A DNA stretch of 64,000 nucleotides from assembly GCF_016743335.1 (NCBI RefSeq), contig NZ_WCJE01000009.1, forward strand, positions 1 through 64,000. The letters run 5' to 3'. This DNA is from Streptococcus suis (GTDB taxonomy: Bacteria; Bacillota; Bacilli; Lactobacillales; Streptococcaceae). Below the pieces are notes generated by a model, which saw nothing but the letters and a program-made list of their open reading frames with translations, was not told the DNA's origin and did not search any database. The position numbers and the translations under genes were made by a program. The stretch's first letter is position 1; each line of letters starts with the position of its first letter. Shown piece after piece: positions 35,326 to 42,807 of this stretch.

Positions 35326-35805
35326 ATGAGCATTTATGATTTTACAGTACAAAAACAAGATGGAACAGATCAGTCCATGGCTGAGTATCAAGGACAAGTT
35401 TTACTTATAGTCAATACAGCGCCAGGTTGTGGATTGGCACCACAATACAAGGAACTACAGGAGCTATATGATAGCTATCGAGGCCAAGGTTTTGTAGTGT
35501 TGGATTTCCCTTGTAATCAATTTTTAAATCAGGCTCTCGGTTCTGCGGAAGACATCAATCAGACCTGTAGCTTGAATTATGGTACAACTTTTCCTCGTTT
35601 TGCTAAAATTGCTGTGAATGGATCTGAAGCTAGTCCGCTATATCGCTATCTTAAGAAAGAAAAATCGACCTTATTGGGAGGTCGAATCGAGTGGAATTTT
35701 ACCAAGTTTTTGGTGGATAGACAAGGGCGTGTGGTCGAACGATATTTACCAACAACTAGTCCATTAAAACTTAAAGAGGATATTGAACTTTACCTAGAAA
35801 CATAA
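35326..35805 (+). CDS. gpo: glutathione peroxidase family protein
   Basis: Thiol peroxidase of 159 residues with a thioredoxin fold. The start is ATG 35326 after AGAGGAGGATAT. Peroxidatic cysteine C35 is in NTAPGCGLAPQY, the FPCNQF motif supplies a second cysteine and the glutamine, and RIEWNFTKFLVD carries the tryptophan and asparagine of the active-site tetrad. Cysteine replaces the selenocysteine of animal enzymes. The physiological reductant may be thioredoxin rather than glutathione (family knowledge). TAPGC replaces the more usual A-S-K/Q-C, a mild variation. Confidence 0.93.
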   Translation: MSIYDFTVQKQDGTDQSMAEYQGQVLLIVNTAPGCGLAPQYKELQELYDSYRGQGFVVLDFPCNQFLNQALGSAEDINQTCSLNYGTTFPRFAKIAVNGSEASPLYRYLKKEKSTLLGGRIEWNFTKFLVDRQGRVVERYLPTTSPLKLKEDIELYLET

Positions 35806-35840
35806 CAAGAAGGCTGGAGTCATCTAGCCTTCTTGTTTTA
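35804..35840. terminator. bidirectional terminator between gpo and fhuG
   Basis: AACAAGAAGGCT / AGCCTTCTTGTT is a perfect 12-base-pair stem with T runs on either strand, overlapping the gpo stop and the end of fhuG. Confidence 0.9.
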
Positions 35841-36825
35841 GTAACCACAGAAAATAGGGAGCGCCGATAAGGGAGACGATGATGCCGGTTGGGATGCCTG
35901 TTCCGACAAGTAGTACTCGTCCTATGGTATCCGCTAGAAGTAGAATGAAGCTTCCTATTATCATAGTAGCTGGAATGATGACACGATGGTCATTTCCTAA
36001 CCATTTGCGCACAATGTGACCAGCAATGAGACCAACGAAGGTTATATTACCAACTAAAATGACACTAAGAGAGGCTAGGGCGGTAGCCAATACCAAGGTA
36101 GTCCGCCTTTCACGCTGTAAGTGGAGTCCCAAAGCCATGGCTGTCTGGTCGTTTAGATTCATAATATTGAGTGAGCGACTTCGACTAAATGTTGCCATCC
36201 ACACCAATAGAAGAAGAGGAGTATAGATTGCGATAGTTTTCCAATCTCCACCATTTACTCGACCGCTGAGCCACTGGACAATGTATTCCATCTTAAAGTC
36301 ATCTAATTGGCTGATGATGCTGACCATGATACCAGACAGCATGCTCGAAATTCCAACTCCCGTGATAATTAAGCGTGCAGGATGGATGCCGTACAGCTTC
36401 TTACGTGCAATCCAGTAAACTAGAAAAATAGTTAATCCACCGCCCATCATAGCAAATAGAGGCATGAGACTCAATAAGACAGGGCTGATTTTTGAAGAGA
36501 GACCGACAAATAGTGCCACAACAAGACCAGCTCCTGCGTTGATTCCTAATATTCCAGAATCTGCCAGAGGATTGCGGGTCAAAGTTTGTAGCAACAAACC
36601 CGCCAAAGCCAGAGAAGCCCCTCCGATCATGGAGGCGATTATTCTAGGTAAGCGAATTCGCCCAATGATCAGTAGAGTCGATGAACTGGCACGCCCACTC
36701 ATGATGTCGATGAGATCTGAAAAGGATGAATTGCTATAGCCGATAGATAAGGAAAGTAGGAAAATGACAAATAAAAGGATTAGCAGGAATGTGAATATTT
36801 TTAGATAGTTGTGATGTCTTATCAA
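35824..36825 (-). CDS. fhuG: ferrichrome-type iron ABC transporter permease
   Basis: FecCD-family membrane subunit of 333 residues, last gene of fhuCDBG. Around ten hydrophobic spans are visible. The conserved segments are RLPRIIASMIGGASLALAGLLLQ, NPLADSGILGINAGA, ALGLHLQRERR (the region contacting the ATPase) and FVGLIAGHIVRKWLGNDHR. It partners with FhuB to form the channel. Its start overlaps the fhuB stop by four bases. Substrate assignment to hydroxamate siderophores rests on operon order and similarity to known streptococcal fhu loci. Confidence 0.88.
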   Translation of the reverse strand: MIRHHNYLKIFTFLLILLFVIFLLSLSIGYSNSSFSDLIDIMSGRASSSTLLIIGRIRLPRIIASMIGGASLALAGLLLQTLTRNPLADSGILGINAGAGLVVALFVGLSSKISPVLLSLMPLFAMMGGGLTIFLVYWIARKKLYGIHPARLIITGVGISSMLSGIMVSIISQLDDFKMEYIVQWLSGRVNGGDWKTIAIYTPLLLLVWMATFSRSRSLNIMNLNDQTAMALGLHLQRERRTTLVLATALASLSVILVGNITFVGLIAGHIVRKWLGNDHRVIIPATMIIGSFILLLADTIGRVLLVGTGIPTGIIVSLIGAPYFLWLLKQEG

Positions 36826-37847
36826 AAGTGTTTCTCCTTTCTAATCAACCATAGGAAGCAAGGGAGACCAATGATACTGATGACTGCGCTAATGGGAGTT
36901 TCAACAGGTGGATTGATAGAACGGCAAACCAAATCTACCCAGATGAGGAAACTAGCCCCTGCAAAGGCAGTTAATGGCAAGAGTAGCTTGTAATTTTTCC
37001 CTGTAAACATGCGGATAAAGTGAGGAATAATGAGCCCGATAAAAGAAAGTGAGCCCACAAGAGCTACCGCAGAAGCTGAGAGTAGAAGGACAATTCCCAA
37101 CAAAACCAAGGTTATCAGTAAGGTTCGTTGACCTAGATTTTTAGCAACGGTTTCGTTGAGACTCAGGATGGTCAGCTGATGCGAAAAGAGCTGAGCAAGG
37201 ATGAGGCCGATGATGATAAGAGGAGCAATGATGGCCAGCATCTTCCAGTTTACCTGTACCAATCCCCCTGCTTGCCAGCCAATCACTGCAGTTGATAAAT
37301 CAAAGTAGATAGTAATAGCCTGACCAATAGCAGAAAATAGACTTGCTACCATGGCGCCAGATAAAATTAAACGGAGTTGATTGTAGCCTTTTTGCACCTG
37401 ATAAGCTAGACCAAAGACTAGACCGGCTGCTAGACAGGAGCCCAGTAAACATATTAATAAAATTTGACTGTAGTGCAAACCGCCGAATAGAGCATAGGCA
37501 ACAATGAGAGCAAGTCCTGCTCCAGCATTGATTCCTAATAAGCCAGGATCGGCAATCGGATTGCGTGTAATTCCTTGCATCATTGCCCCAGCTTGGGCCA
37601 TGGCAGCTCCCACTAAGATGGCGGCTACCATTCTAGGCAAGCGCAAATCGATGATAACATCCTGAGCGGAAGAATCTGTCAGTGGATGCTTTAGGGTTTC
37701 TATCAGTTGTTGGTGGCTATAAGAAATAGCTCCAAAGCGTAAACTAAGATAGACTCCAGCTATGAAAGAAAGACAGATGATGAAAAAAACAAGCCAAATA
37801 TTCTTTGGCTTTGTTTTGGGATAACGAGAACTTACTAGTTTGTTCAT
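36822..37847 (-). CDS. fhuB: ferrichrome-type iron ABC transporter permease
   Basis: FecCD-family permease of 341 residues. The start at 37847 (MNKLVSSRYPKTKPKN) is chosen because AAAGGA lies just upstream and the reading from 37898 would overlap the binding-protein gene. Typical motifs are RLPRMVAAILVGAAMAQAGAMMQ, NPIADPGLLGINAGAGLALIVA, NLGQRTLLI and SFIGLIIPHFIRMFTGKNYK. It lies between fhuD and fhuG and forms a heterodimer with the latter. Confidence 0.88.
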   Translation of the reverse strand: MNKLVSSRYPKTKPKNIWLVFFIICLSFIAGVYLSLRFGAISYSHQQLIETLKHPLTDSSAQDVIIDLRLPRMVAAILVGAAMAQAGAMMQGITRNPIADPGLLGINAGAGLALIVAYALFGGLHYSQILLICLLGSCLAAGLVFGLAYQVQKGYNQLRLILSGAMVASLFSAIGQAITIYFDLSTAVIGWQAGGLVQVNWKMLAIIAPLIIIGLILAQLFSHQLTILSLNETVAKNLGQRTLLITLVLLGIVLLLSASAVALVGSLSFIGLIIPHFIRMFTGKNYKLLLPLTAFAGASFLIWVDLVCRSINPPVETPISAVISIIGLPCFLWLIRKEKHF

Positions 37848-37860
37848 ATATCCAGTCCTT

Positions 37861-38790
37861 TTACTGAAGTTTTTGAATTTCTGAGACAAAGGCGTCAATT
37901 TGTAAATCTAAAGACATCGGATCGGAGAAGTAGAAGAGGTTATAGTCTATCTCGATGACGTGACCATTCTTTACAGCAGGTAGATTTTTCCAAATATCAC
38001 TTTCTTTGAGAGAGGCAGCTGCTTCTTTTGTTTTATCATTGACGTTAACAAGGACATAATCGCCAACATATTCTGGAAGAGCTTCTTGAGATACCCCAAA
38101 CCAGCCTTCTTTATTGATGATGTCTTCTTGAACCTTTGCAGGAGCGGCAAAACCGAGAGCGCGATAGATTAATTCTCCACCACGACCAAAGTTATTACCA
38201 TAAAGGAAGATGTTCTTATCGAAGAAGTCCATGACGGTAAATGTGGAACTTGTATCAATCAATCCTTTCAATTCTTCTTTCGCAGTAGCAACTTTCTTAT
38301 CCCATTGATCTAACCAGGCTTGTGCTTCCTTTTCTTTTCCAAAAATCTGACCAATATCTGTCAGCATTTTTAAGTAGTCACTCTTTCCATAAGTGATTTC
38401 AATAACTGGAGCAATTTCTTTCAGTGTTTCTAAGTTATCATCACCAGCAAATACTAGAATGACATCTGGCTTTTGTGCGGCAATCGCTTCTGTATCTGCC
38501 GTTGTCAATTGTGGAACATCCTTTAGTTTGTCTCCAAAGACGGGACTATTTTTCTCTAAATCTAGACTATAGCTAGATACATCAATTCCTAATTGTAAGA
38601 GATAGCCTGTGTAAGAGTAAGCAAAGTTGACAACTTTTTTAGGATTTTTAGGAATGTCACCGTGGTAAGTAATGCCTTCAATCTTTGGCATGCTAGACAG
38701 TTCTACGTCTGTTGAAGAGGAAGAGGTAGAACAAGCTGTTAAGAAAACCAGCCCAACAAATAAACTAAAAATAGCTAAAAACTTTTTCAT
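37861..38790 (-). CDS. fhuD: siderophore-binding lipoprotein
   Basis: Extracellular substrate-binding protein of 309 residues anchored by lipid. The signal ends in the lipobox FLTACS with the lipidated cysteine C20. The mature part has two lobes with the helical-backbone arrangement of class III binding proteins: NPKKVVNFAYSYTGYLLQLG, then AAQKPDVILVFAGDD and ending MSLDLQIDAFVSEIQKL. It captures iron siderophores (probably hydroxamates such as ferrichrome) for FhuBGC. It lies 12 bases after fhuC. Confidence 0.88.
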   Translation of the reverse strand: MKKFLAIFSLFVGLVFLTACSTSSSSTDVELSSMPKIEGITYHGDIPKNPKKVVNFAYSYTGYLLQLGIDVSSYSLDLEKNSPVFGDKLKDVPQLTTADTEAIAAQKPDVILVFAGDDNLETLKEIAPVIEITYGKSDYLKMLTDIGQIFGKEKEAQAWLDQWDKKVATAKEELKGLIDTSSTFTVMDFFDKNIFLYGNNFGRGGELIYRALGFAAPAKVQEDIINKEGWFGVSQEALPEYVGDYVLVNVNDKTKEAAASLKESDIWKNLPAVKNGHVIEIDYNLFYFSDPMSLDLQIDAFVSEIQKLQ

Positions 38791-38802
38791 TTTTTCTCCT
38801 TA

Positions 38803-39588
38803 TTATTTTTTTAAATCGTAAGTTAGCAAAATAGGGTAATCTTGACCAGTAACCTGCATCAATTGAGGTTCAATGCTAAAAATGTCCCTCAGTATCTCAG
38901 TTGTCATCATATTGGACACAGACCCATGGTAGCGAATATCTCCCTCTTTCATGGCAATCATATAATCTGAAAATCGAGCTGATAAATTGACATCGTGAAG
39001 GACCATCACAATGGTTTTCCGTCGGCTTTGATTCAGTTCTTTTAAAAGTTCTAAGACTTCCAATTGATGATTGAGATCAAGATAGGTTGTTGGTTCATCT
39101 AAGAAAATGGTATCCGTATCTTGGGCAAGTGCCATCGCAATCCAAACACGTTGCCTCTGACCACCTGATAAATCATCAACTGGTAACCTAGCGTAGGGAG
39201 CGGTCTGGGTGACTTCCAAGGCCCAGTTGATTTTATCTCTATCCTGATTAGTGAGATGCCCCAGCCCATTTTGATGCGGAAAGCGACCATAGGAGACCAG
39301 TTCATAAACGGAAATCCCTTCTGTCGCTTCTAAGACCTGAGGGAGCAGGGCCAATTTTTTTGCAACTTCTTTGGTTGGTAGTTGTGAAATGGCTTGTCCA
39401 TCTAAATAGATAGCCCCTTCTTGAACAGGGATAATCCTTGTCATCGCTTTAAGCAAGGTCGATTTTCCACAGCCATTGGCACCAATGATTGTCGTTATAC
39501 TTCCTTTTGGAATACTTGTTGATAATTCATCAATAATAATCCGATTGTCGTAAGAGACTTGGATATTTTCCGCTTGAATCGAAGACAC
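38803..39588 (-). CDS. fhuC: iron siderophore ABC transporter ATPase
   Basis: Cytosolic ATPase of 261 residues, first gene of the fhuCDBG operon. Walker A GANGCGKST is at 36-44; the Q-loop region is ALLPQVLEATEG; the ABC signature LSGGQRQRVWIA and Walker B DTIFLDEPTTYLDL follow, with the switch histidine in VLHDVNLSARFSD. It powers FhuBG. AAAGGAGGAG precedes the start. Transcription probably starts from an extended -10 (TGATATAAT on the minus strand) near 39640, with a Fur-like box further upstream. Confidence 0.92.
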   Translation of the reverse strand: MSSIQAENIQVSYDNRIIIDELSTSIPKGSITTIIGANGCGKSTLLKAMTRIIPVQEGAIYLDGQAISQLPTKEVAKKLALLPQVLEATEGISVYELVSYGRFPHQNGLGHLTNQDRDKINWALEVTQTAPYARLPVDDLSGGQRQRVWIAMALAQDTDTIFLDEPTTYLDLNHQLEVLELLKELNQSRRKTIVMVLHDVNLSARFSDYMIAMKEGDIRYHGSVSNMMTTEILRDIFSIEPQLMQVTGQDYPILLTYDLKK

Positions 39589-39638
39589 AAACTCCTCCTT
39601 TCCAGAATATGACTCATTAATAATTTGTTCCGACCAGT

Positions 39639-39707
39639 ATTATATCAAAAAAATTTACCAAAACAAAGAGTTTTCTGAAAATTTTAATTTAATGAGAATC
39701 GTTATAA
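39639..39707 (-). promoter_or_regulatory. fhu promoter with upstream Fur-like box
   Basis: On the minus strand TATAAT (39639-39644) with TG one base upstream is an extended -10. Upstream, TGAGAATCGTTATAA (39693-39707, plus strand) agrees with the Fur/PerR 7-1-7 consensus TGATAATCATTATCA at 12 of 15 positions. It is about 50 bases from the -10, rather far for simple repression, and it partly overlaps the murE terminator tail. Confidence 0.5.
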
Positions 39708-39735
39708 AAAAGTCCTTGTTTGTGAACAAGGACCG
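39707..39735 (-). terminator. terminator after murE
   Basis: GTCCTTGTT / AACAAGGAC hairpin followed on the minus strand by TTTTTT. Confidence 0.85.
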
Positions 39736-39739
39736 TATG

Positions 39740-41185
39740 TTACAAATATTGTTTTGCTACTTCGATGTCACCGTCATAGGCGGCTTTTTCGCCATTGACA
39801 ATCTGGTAGGCGTCAGCCCCCTTGCCTGCGATGATGACGGCATCTTTTGTAGAGCTTGTCTGACTCATGGCTGTGCGAATGGCTTCTTCTCGGTCCAAGA
39901 TAAAGTTGCTTGGACGGGTCATGTGGGCACGGATTTGTTCAGCAATAGCAGCTGGATCTTCACGGTTGGGGTCATCAGCTGTCAGGATCACTTCAATCTG
40001 CGGATAGTCATTGAGCAGAAGTCCGAAGTCCTTGCGGCGGCTTTCTCCCTTGTTACCTGGAGCTCCAAGTATCAAGATAACCTTGCCTGTCTGGTGTTCC
40101 AAGACGACATCGATTAACTTTTTCACGCTGTCGCCGTTGTGGGCGTAGTCCACAAAGACCTTGGCACCATTTTGCTGGGTCAGGACTTCCATGCGGCCAG
40201 GGACATTGGTTTGGGCAATTCCTGTGTGAATATCTTCCAGACTTGCTCCCAAACGGAGACAGGCCAGTCCTGCTGCGATGGCATTTTCTTGGTTGAAGCC
40301 ACCAATCAGCTGGATGTCGTAATGGCCAGCCAATTTGCCAGTCGCTGTGAAGTCAAAACCTGCTGATTGGCTAATCTGGTTTTTAGAAGTAGGTCCATAG
40401 AAGTCATGGTCCTTTGAGCTGACTTGGTCTTTCACGACCTCAAAATGGTCCATTCCAGCATTGACAATGACTGCTCTGCTATTGTCCATCAAAAGTCGCT
40501 TGTGGTAGAAATAGTCCTCAAAGGTCGGGTGCTCAATGGGGCCGATGTGGTCGGGGCTGATGTTGAGGAAGACACCGACATCAAAGGTCAGCCCGTAAAC
40601 CCGCTTGACCAGATAGGCCTGGCTGGACACCTCCATAATCAAGTGGGTCATACCGTTCTTGACCGCCTCCGCCATCATAGCAAAGAGGTCCAGACTTTCA
40701 GGCGTGGTCAGGGCGGACTTAAAGAAAGTCTCACCGTCCAGTGTGGTATTCATGGTCGAAAGCATGGCAGGCTTGTGGCTCTGTTTGAGGATGTTAAAAG
40801 CAAAATAAGCCGCCGTTGTTTTACCCTTGGTGCCGGTGAAGGCCAGGAGTTTGAGCTGTTTCTGAGGATGACCATGAAAATCCATAGCAATCAGGCTCAT
40901 GGCCTGTTTGATGTCCTGGACGATGATAGCAGGAATGCCGACCTCATAGTCGATTTCAGACACGTAAAAAGCAAGACCAGCCTCGATAGCCTTTTCCAGA
41001 AACTCCTTCTTAAAGGCCAAACCCTTGGCAAAAAAGAGGGTCCTTGGGCTAACAGTCCGGCTGTCATAGCTGAGAGCGTCAAATTGGACATCAGTCCATG
41101 TGCTGTCAGTCTGGTTATTTTGTTTGATTTGGCGGAAGTTAGCATCCGCCTTCAATATTTCTAATACACGTTCAATTGTAATCAT
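39740..41185 (-). CDS. murE: UDP-N-acetylmuramoyl-L-alanyl-D-glutamate--L-lysine ligase
   Basis: Adds the third stem-peptide residue in peptidoglycan synthesis. The 481-residue protein has the Mur-ligase ATP loop [45 protein letters not shown] and [16 protein letters not shown]. The specificity loop reads DDPNREDP, the lysine-type form, rather than DNPR of diaminopimelate ligases, which fits a streptococcal lysine-containing wall. Monocistronic, terminated before fhuC. Confidence 0.96.
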   Translation of the reverse strand: MITIERVLEILKADANFRQIKQNNQTDSTWTDVQFDALSYDSRTVSPRTLFFAKGLAFKKEFLEKAIEAGLAFYVSEIDYEVGIPAIIVQDIKQAMSLIAMDFHGHPQKQLKLLAFTGTKGKTTAAYFAFNILKQSHKPAMLSTMNTTLDGETFFKSALTTPESLDLFAMMAEAVKNGMTHLIMEVSSQAYLVKRVYGLTFDVGVFLNISPDHIGPIEHPTFEDYFYHKRLLMDNSRAVIVNAGMDHFEVVKDQVSSKDHDFYGPTSKNQISQSAGFDFTATGKLAGHYDIQLIGGFNQENAIAAGLACLRLGASLEDIHTGIAQTNVPGRMEVLTQQNGAKVFVDYAHNGDSVKKLIDVVLEHQTGKVILILGAPGNKGESRRKDFGLLLNDYPQIEVILTADDPNREDPAAIAEQIRAHMTRPSNFILDREEAIRTAMSQTSSTKDAVIIAGKGADAYQIVNGEKAAYDGDIEVAKQYL

Positions 41186-41296
41186 GTTTCTATTGTAAAC
41201 CTATCGAGGATATTTGACAAGTCTGGGCTATGTAAATAGTGGGTATTTTGACCGTAAATTTGAATGAATATGACATTTCGCCAAGGAGTAAATTTG

Positions 41297-41305
41297 TGCT
41301 ATAAT
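41297..41305 (+). promoter_or_regulatory. extended -10 promoter for the acyltransferase
   Basis: TGCTATAAT lies about 27 bases before the start codon, with a normal AAAGGAGAAG ribosome binding site between. Confidence 0.6.
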
Positions 41306-41331
41306 AGAGGGGATTGAAAAAGGAGAAGTTT

Positions 41332-42078
41332 ATGTTTTATTCTTATCTACGAACACTATTAACATTCTTGTTGTGGGCCATCAATGGCAATATTCACTAT
41401 CATGATAGAGGAAAGATTTTGCCACAGGAGGAAAATTATATTCTTATCGCCCCACACAAAACCTTCTGGGATCCAGTCTTTCTTGGCTACGCAGCTGCTC
41501 CCAAGCAGTTCATCTTTATGGCTAAAAAAGAACTCTTCAAGGACCGCGGCTTTGGCTGGTGGATATCAAAATGCGGTGCCTTTCCAATTGACCGTGACAA
41601 TCCTGGTATGGCTGCTATCAAGTATCCTGTCAACATGTTGAAAAAAAGTGACCGCTCACTTGTCATGTTCCCATCAGGTAGCCGTCATTCATCTGAACTA
41701 AAAGGTGGAGTAGCAGTCATCGCCAAGTCAGCCAAGGTCAAACTCATGCCAGCAACCTATGTGGGTCCCATGACTATCAAAGGGCTTTTAGCTGGTGAAC
41801 GAATCGATGTAGCTTTTGGAAATCCTATCGATGTTTCAGACATCAAGCGTATGGACGATGCAGGTACAGCAGAAGTAACTAGCCGTATCGAGGCTGAATT
41901 CAAACGCTTAGATGACCATGCGACTTCTTTCCAAACCAAGAAAAAGCCAAATATCTTGACCTATATCTACCGTATCCCAGTTCTTTTGCTGGTTGCTCTT
42001 ATCTTGGGCTTGACCTACGTCTTTAGCTATATTGCCAGCTTCTTCTGGCAACCAAGTACTCAGTTGGATAAAAAATAA
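41332..42078 (+). CDS. PlsC-family 1-acylglycerol-3-phosphate acyltransferase
   Basis: Membrane-associated lysophospholipid acyltransferase of 248 residues. ATG at 41332 follows AAAGGAG; a TTG further upstream is less likely. The catalytic HX4D motif is IAPHKTFWDPVFL, followed by AAPKQFIFMAKKELF, the acceptor-binding FPSGSRH block and the VKLMPATYVG segment. A membrane-associated N-terminus and a C-terminal hydrophobic span (VLLLVALILGLTYVFSYIASF) flank the domain. It probably makes phosphatidic acid; a second streptococcal PlsC paralogue may exist elsewhere. Confidence 0.88.
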   Translation: MFYSYLRTLLTFLLWAINGNIHYHDRGKILPQEENYILIAPHKTFWDPVFLGYAAAPKQFIFMAKKELFKDRGFGWWISKCGAFPIDRDNPGMAAIKYPVNMLKKSDRSLVMFPSGSRHSSELKGGVAVIAKSAKVKLMPATYVGPMTIKGLLAGERIDVAFGNPIDVSDIKRMDDAGTAEVTSRIEAEFKRLDDHATSFQTKKKPNILTYIYRIPVLLLVALILGLTYVFSYIASFFWQPSTQLDKK

Positions 42079-42086
42079 GTAAATGA

Positions 42087-42109
42087 AACTCGCAGCTTGC
42101 GGGTTTTTT
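42087..42109 (+). terminator. terminator after the acyltransferase
   Basis: AACTCGCA - GC - TTGCGGGTT hairpin followed by TTTT before comEA. Confidence 0.75.
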
Positions 42110-42144
42110 GTATTTTTTACGAACTATATAGGTGGAGGTAATTT

Positions 42145-42807
42145 ATGGAAACGATTAAAACTTATATAGAAATGCTTAAAGAATATAAGTGGCAGATTGC
42201 CCTGCCTGCAGTGGCTGGCTTGCTAATGGCGACGTTCTTAATATTCAGTCAATCAGCCAAGTCTGATCAGACAGGCCTGACAGATTTTCCACAGACCGAA
42301 CAAACTTCTAGTAGCTCTGACTTGGTCGAGGAAACCAGTACAGAAGCAAGCGAAGAGCCCAGCCAGCTGGTCGTTGATGTCAAAGGAGCAGTAGCAAAGC
42401 CGGGACTCTACACTTTAGAAGCTGATGCGCGTGTCAATGATGCAGTTGAAGCAGCTGGCGGCTTGACCAGTCAGGCAGACCCCAAGTCTATCAATCTGGC
42501 TCAGAAGCTCAGCGACGAAGCGGTGGTCTATGTGGCCAGCAAGGATGAAAATATCTCGGTGGTGACTAGCACGACGGCCAGCTCTGCTATGTCCCAAGAA
42601 GAAAAAAACACCAGTCTAGTCAATCTCAACACGGCGACTGAGGCGGACCTACAGACTATTTCGGGCATCGGTTCCAAGCGAGCGGCGGACATTATCGCCT
42701 ATCGTGAGGCCAATGGCGGCTTCAAATCGGTGGACGACCTTAACAATGTTTCAGGCATTGGCGACAAGACCATGGAAAGCATTCGACCTTATGTCACGGT
42801 TGAGTAA
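42145..42807 (+). CDS. comEA: competence DNA receptor ComEA
   Basis: Membrane-anchored DNA-binding protein of 220 residues needed for transformation. A single N-terminal span (about residues 16-35, WQIALPAVAGLLMATFLIF) is followed by a Ser/Glu-rich linker, an SLBB-type domain (VVDVKGAVAKPGLYTLEADAR) and a C-terminal helix-hairpin-helix pair (VNLNTATEADLQTISGIGSK and FKSVDDLNNVSGIGDKTM). It hands incoming DNA to ComEC, whose gene begins inside its last codons. Confidence 0.95.
   Translation: METIKTYIEMLKEYKWQIALPAVAGLLMATFLIFSQSAKSDQTGLTDFPQTEQTSSSSDLVEETSTEASEEPSQLVVDVKGAVAKPGLYTLEADARVNDAVEAAGGLTSQADPKSINLAQKLSDEAVVYVASKDENISVVTSTTASSAMSQEEKNTSLVNLNTATEADLQTISGIGSKRAADIIAYREANGGFKSVDDLNNVSGIGDKTMESIRPYVTVE

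Noticed and set aside
40424..41164. 246-codon plus-strand reading within murE
   Set aside because: Antisense to a well-conserved murE with no ribosome binding site or domain.
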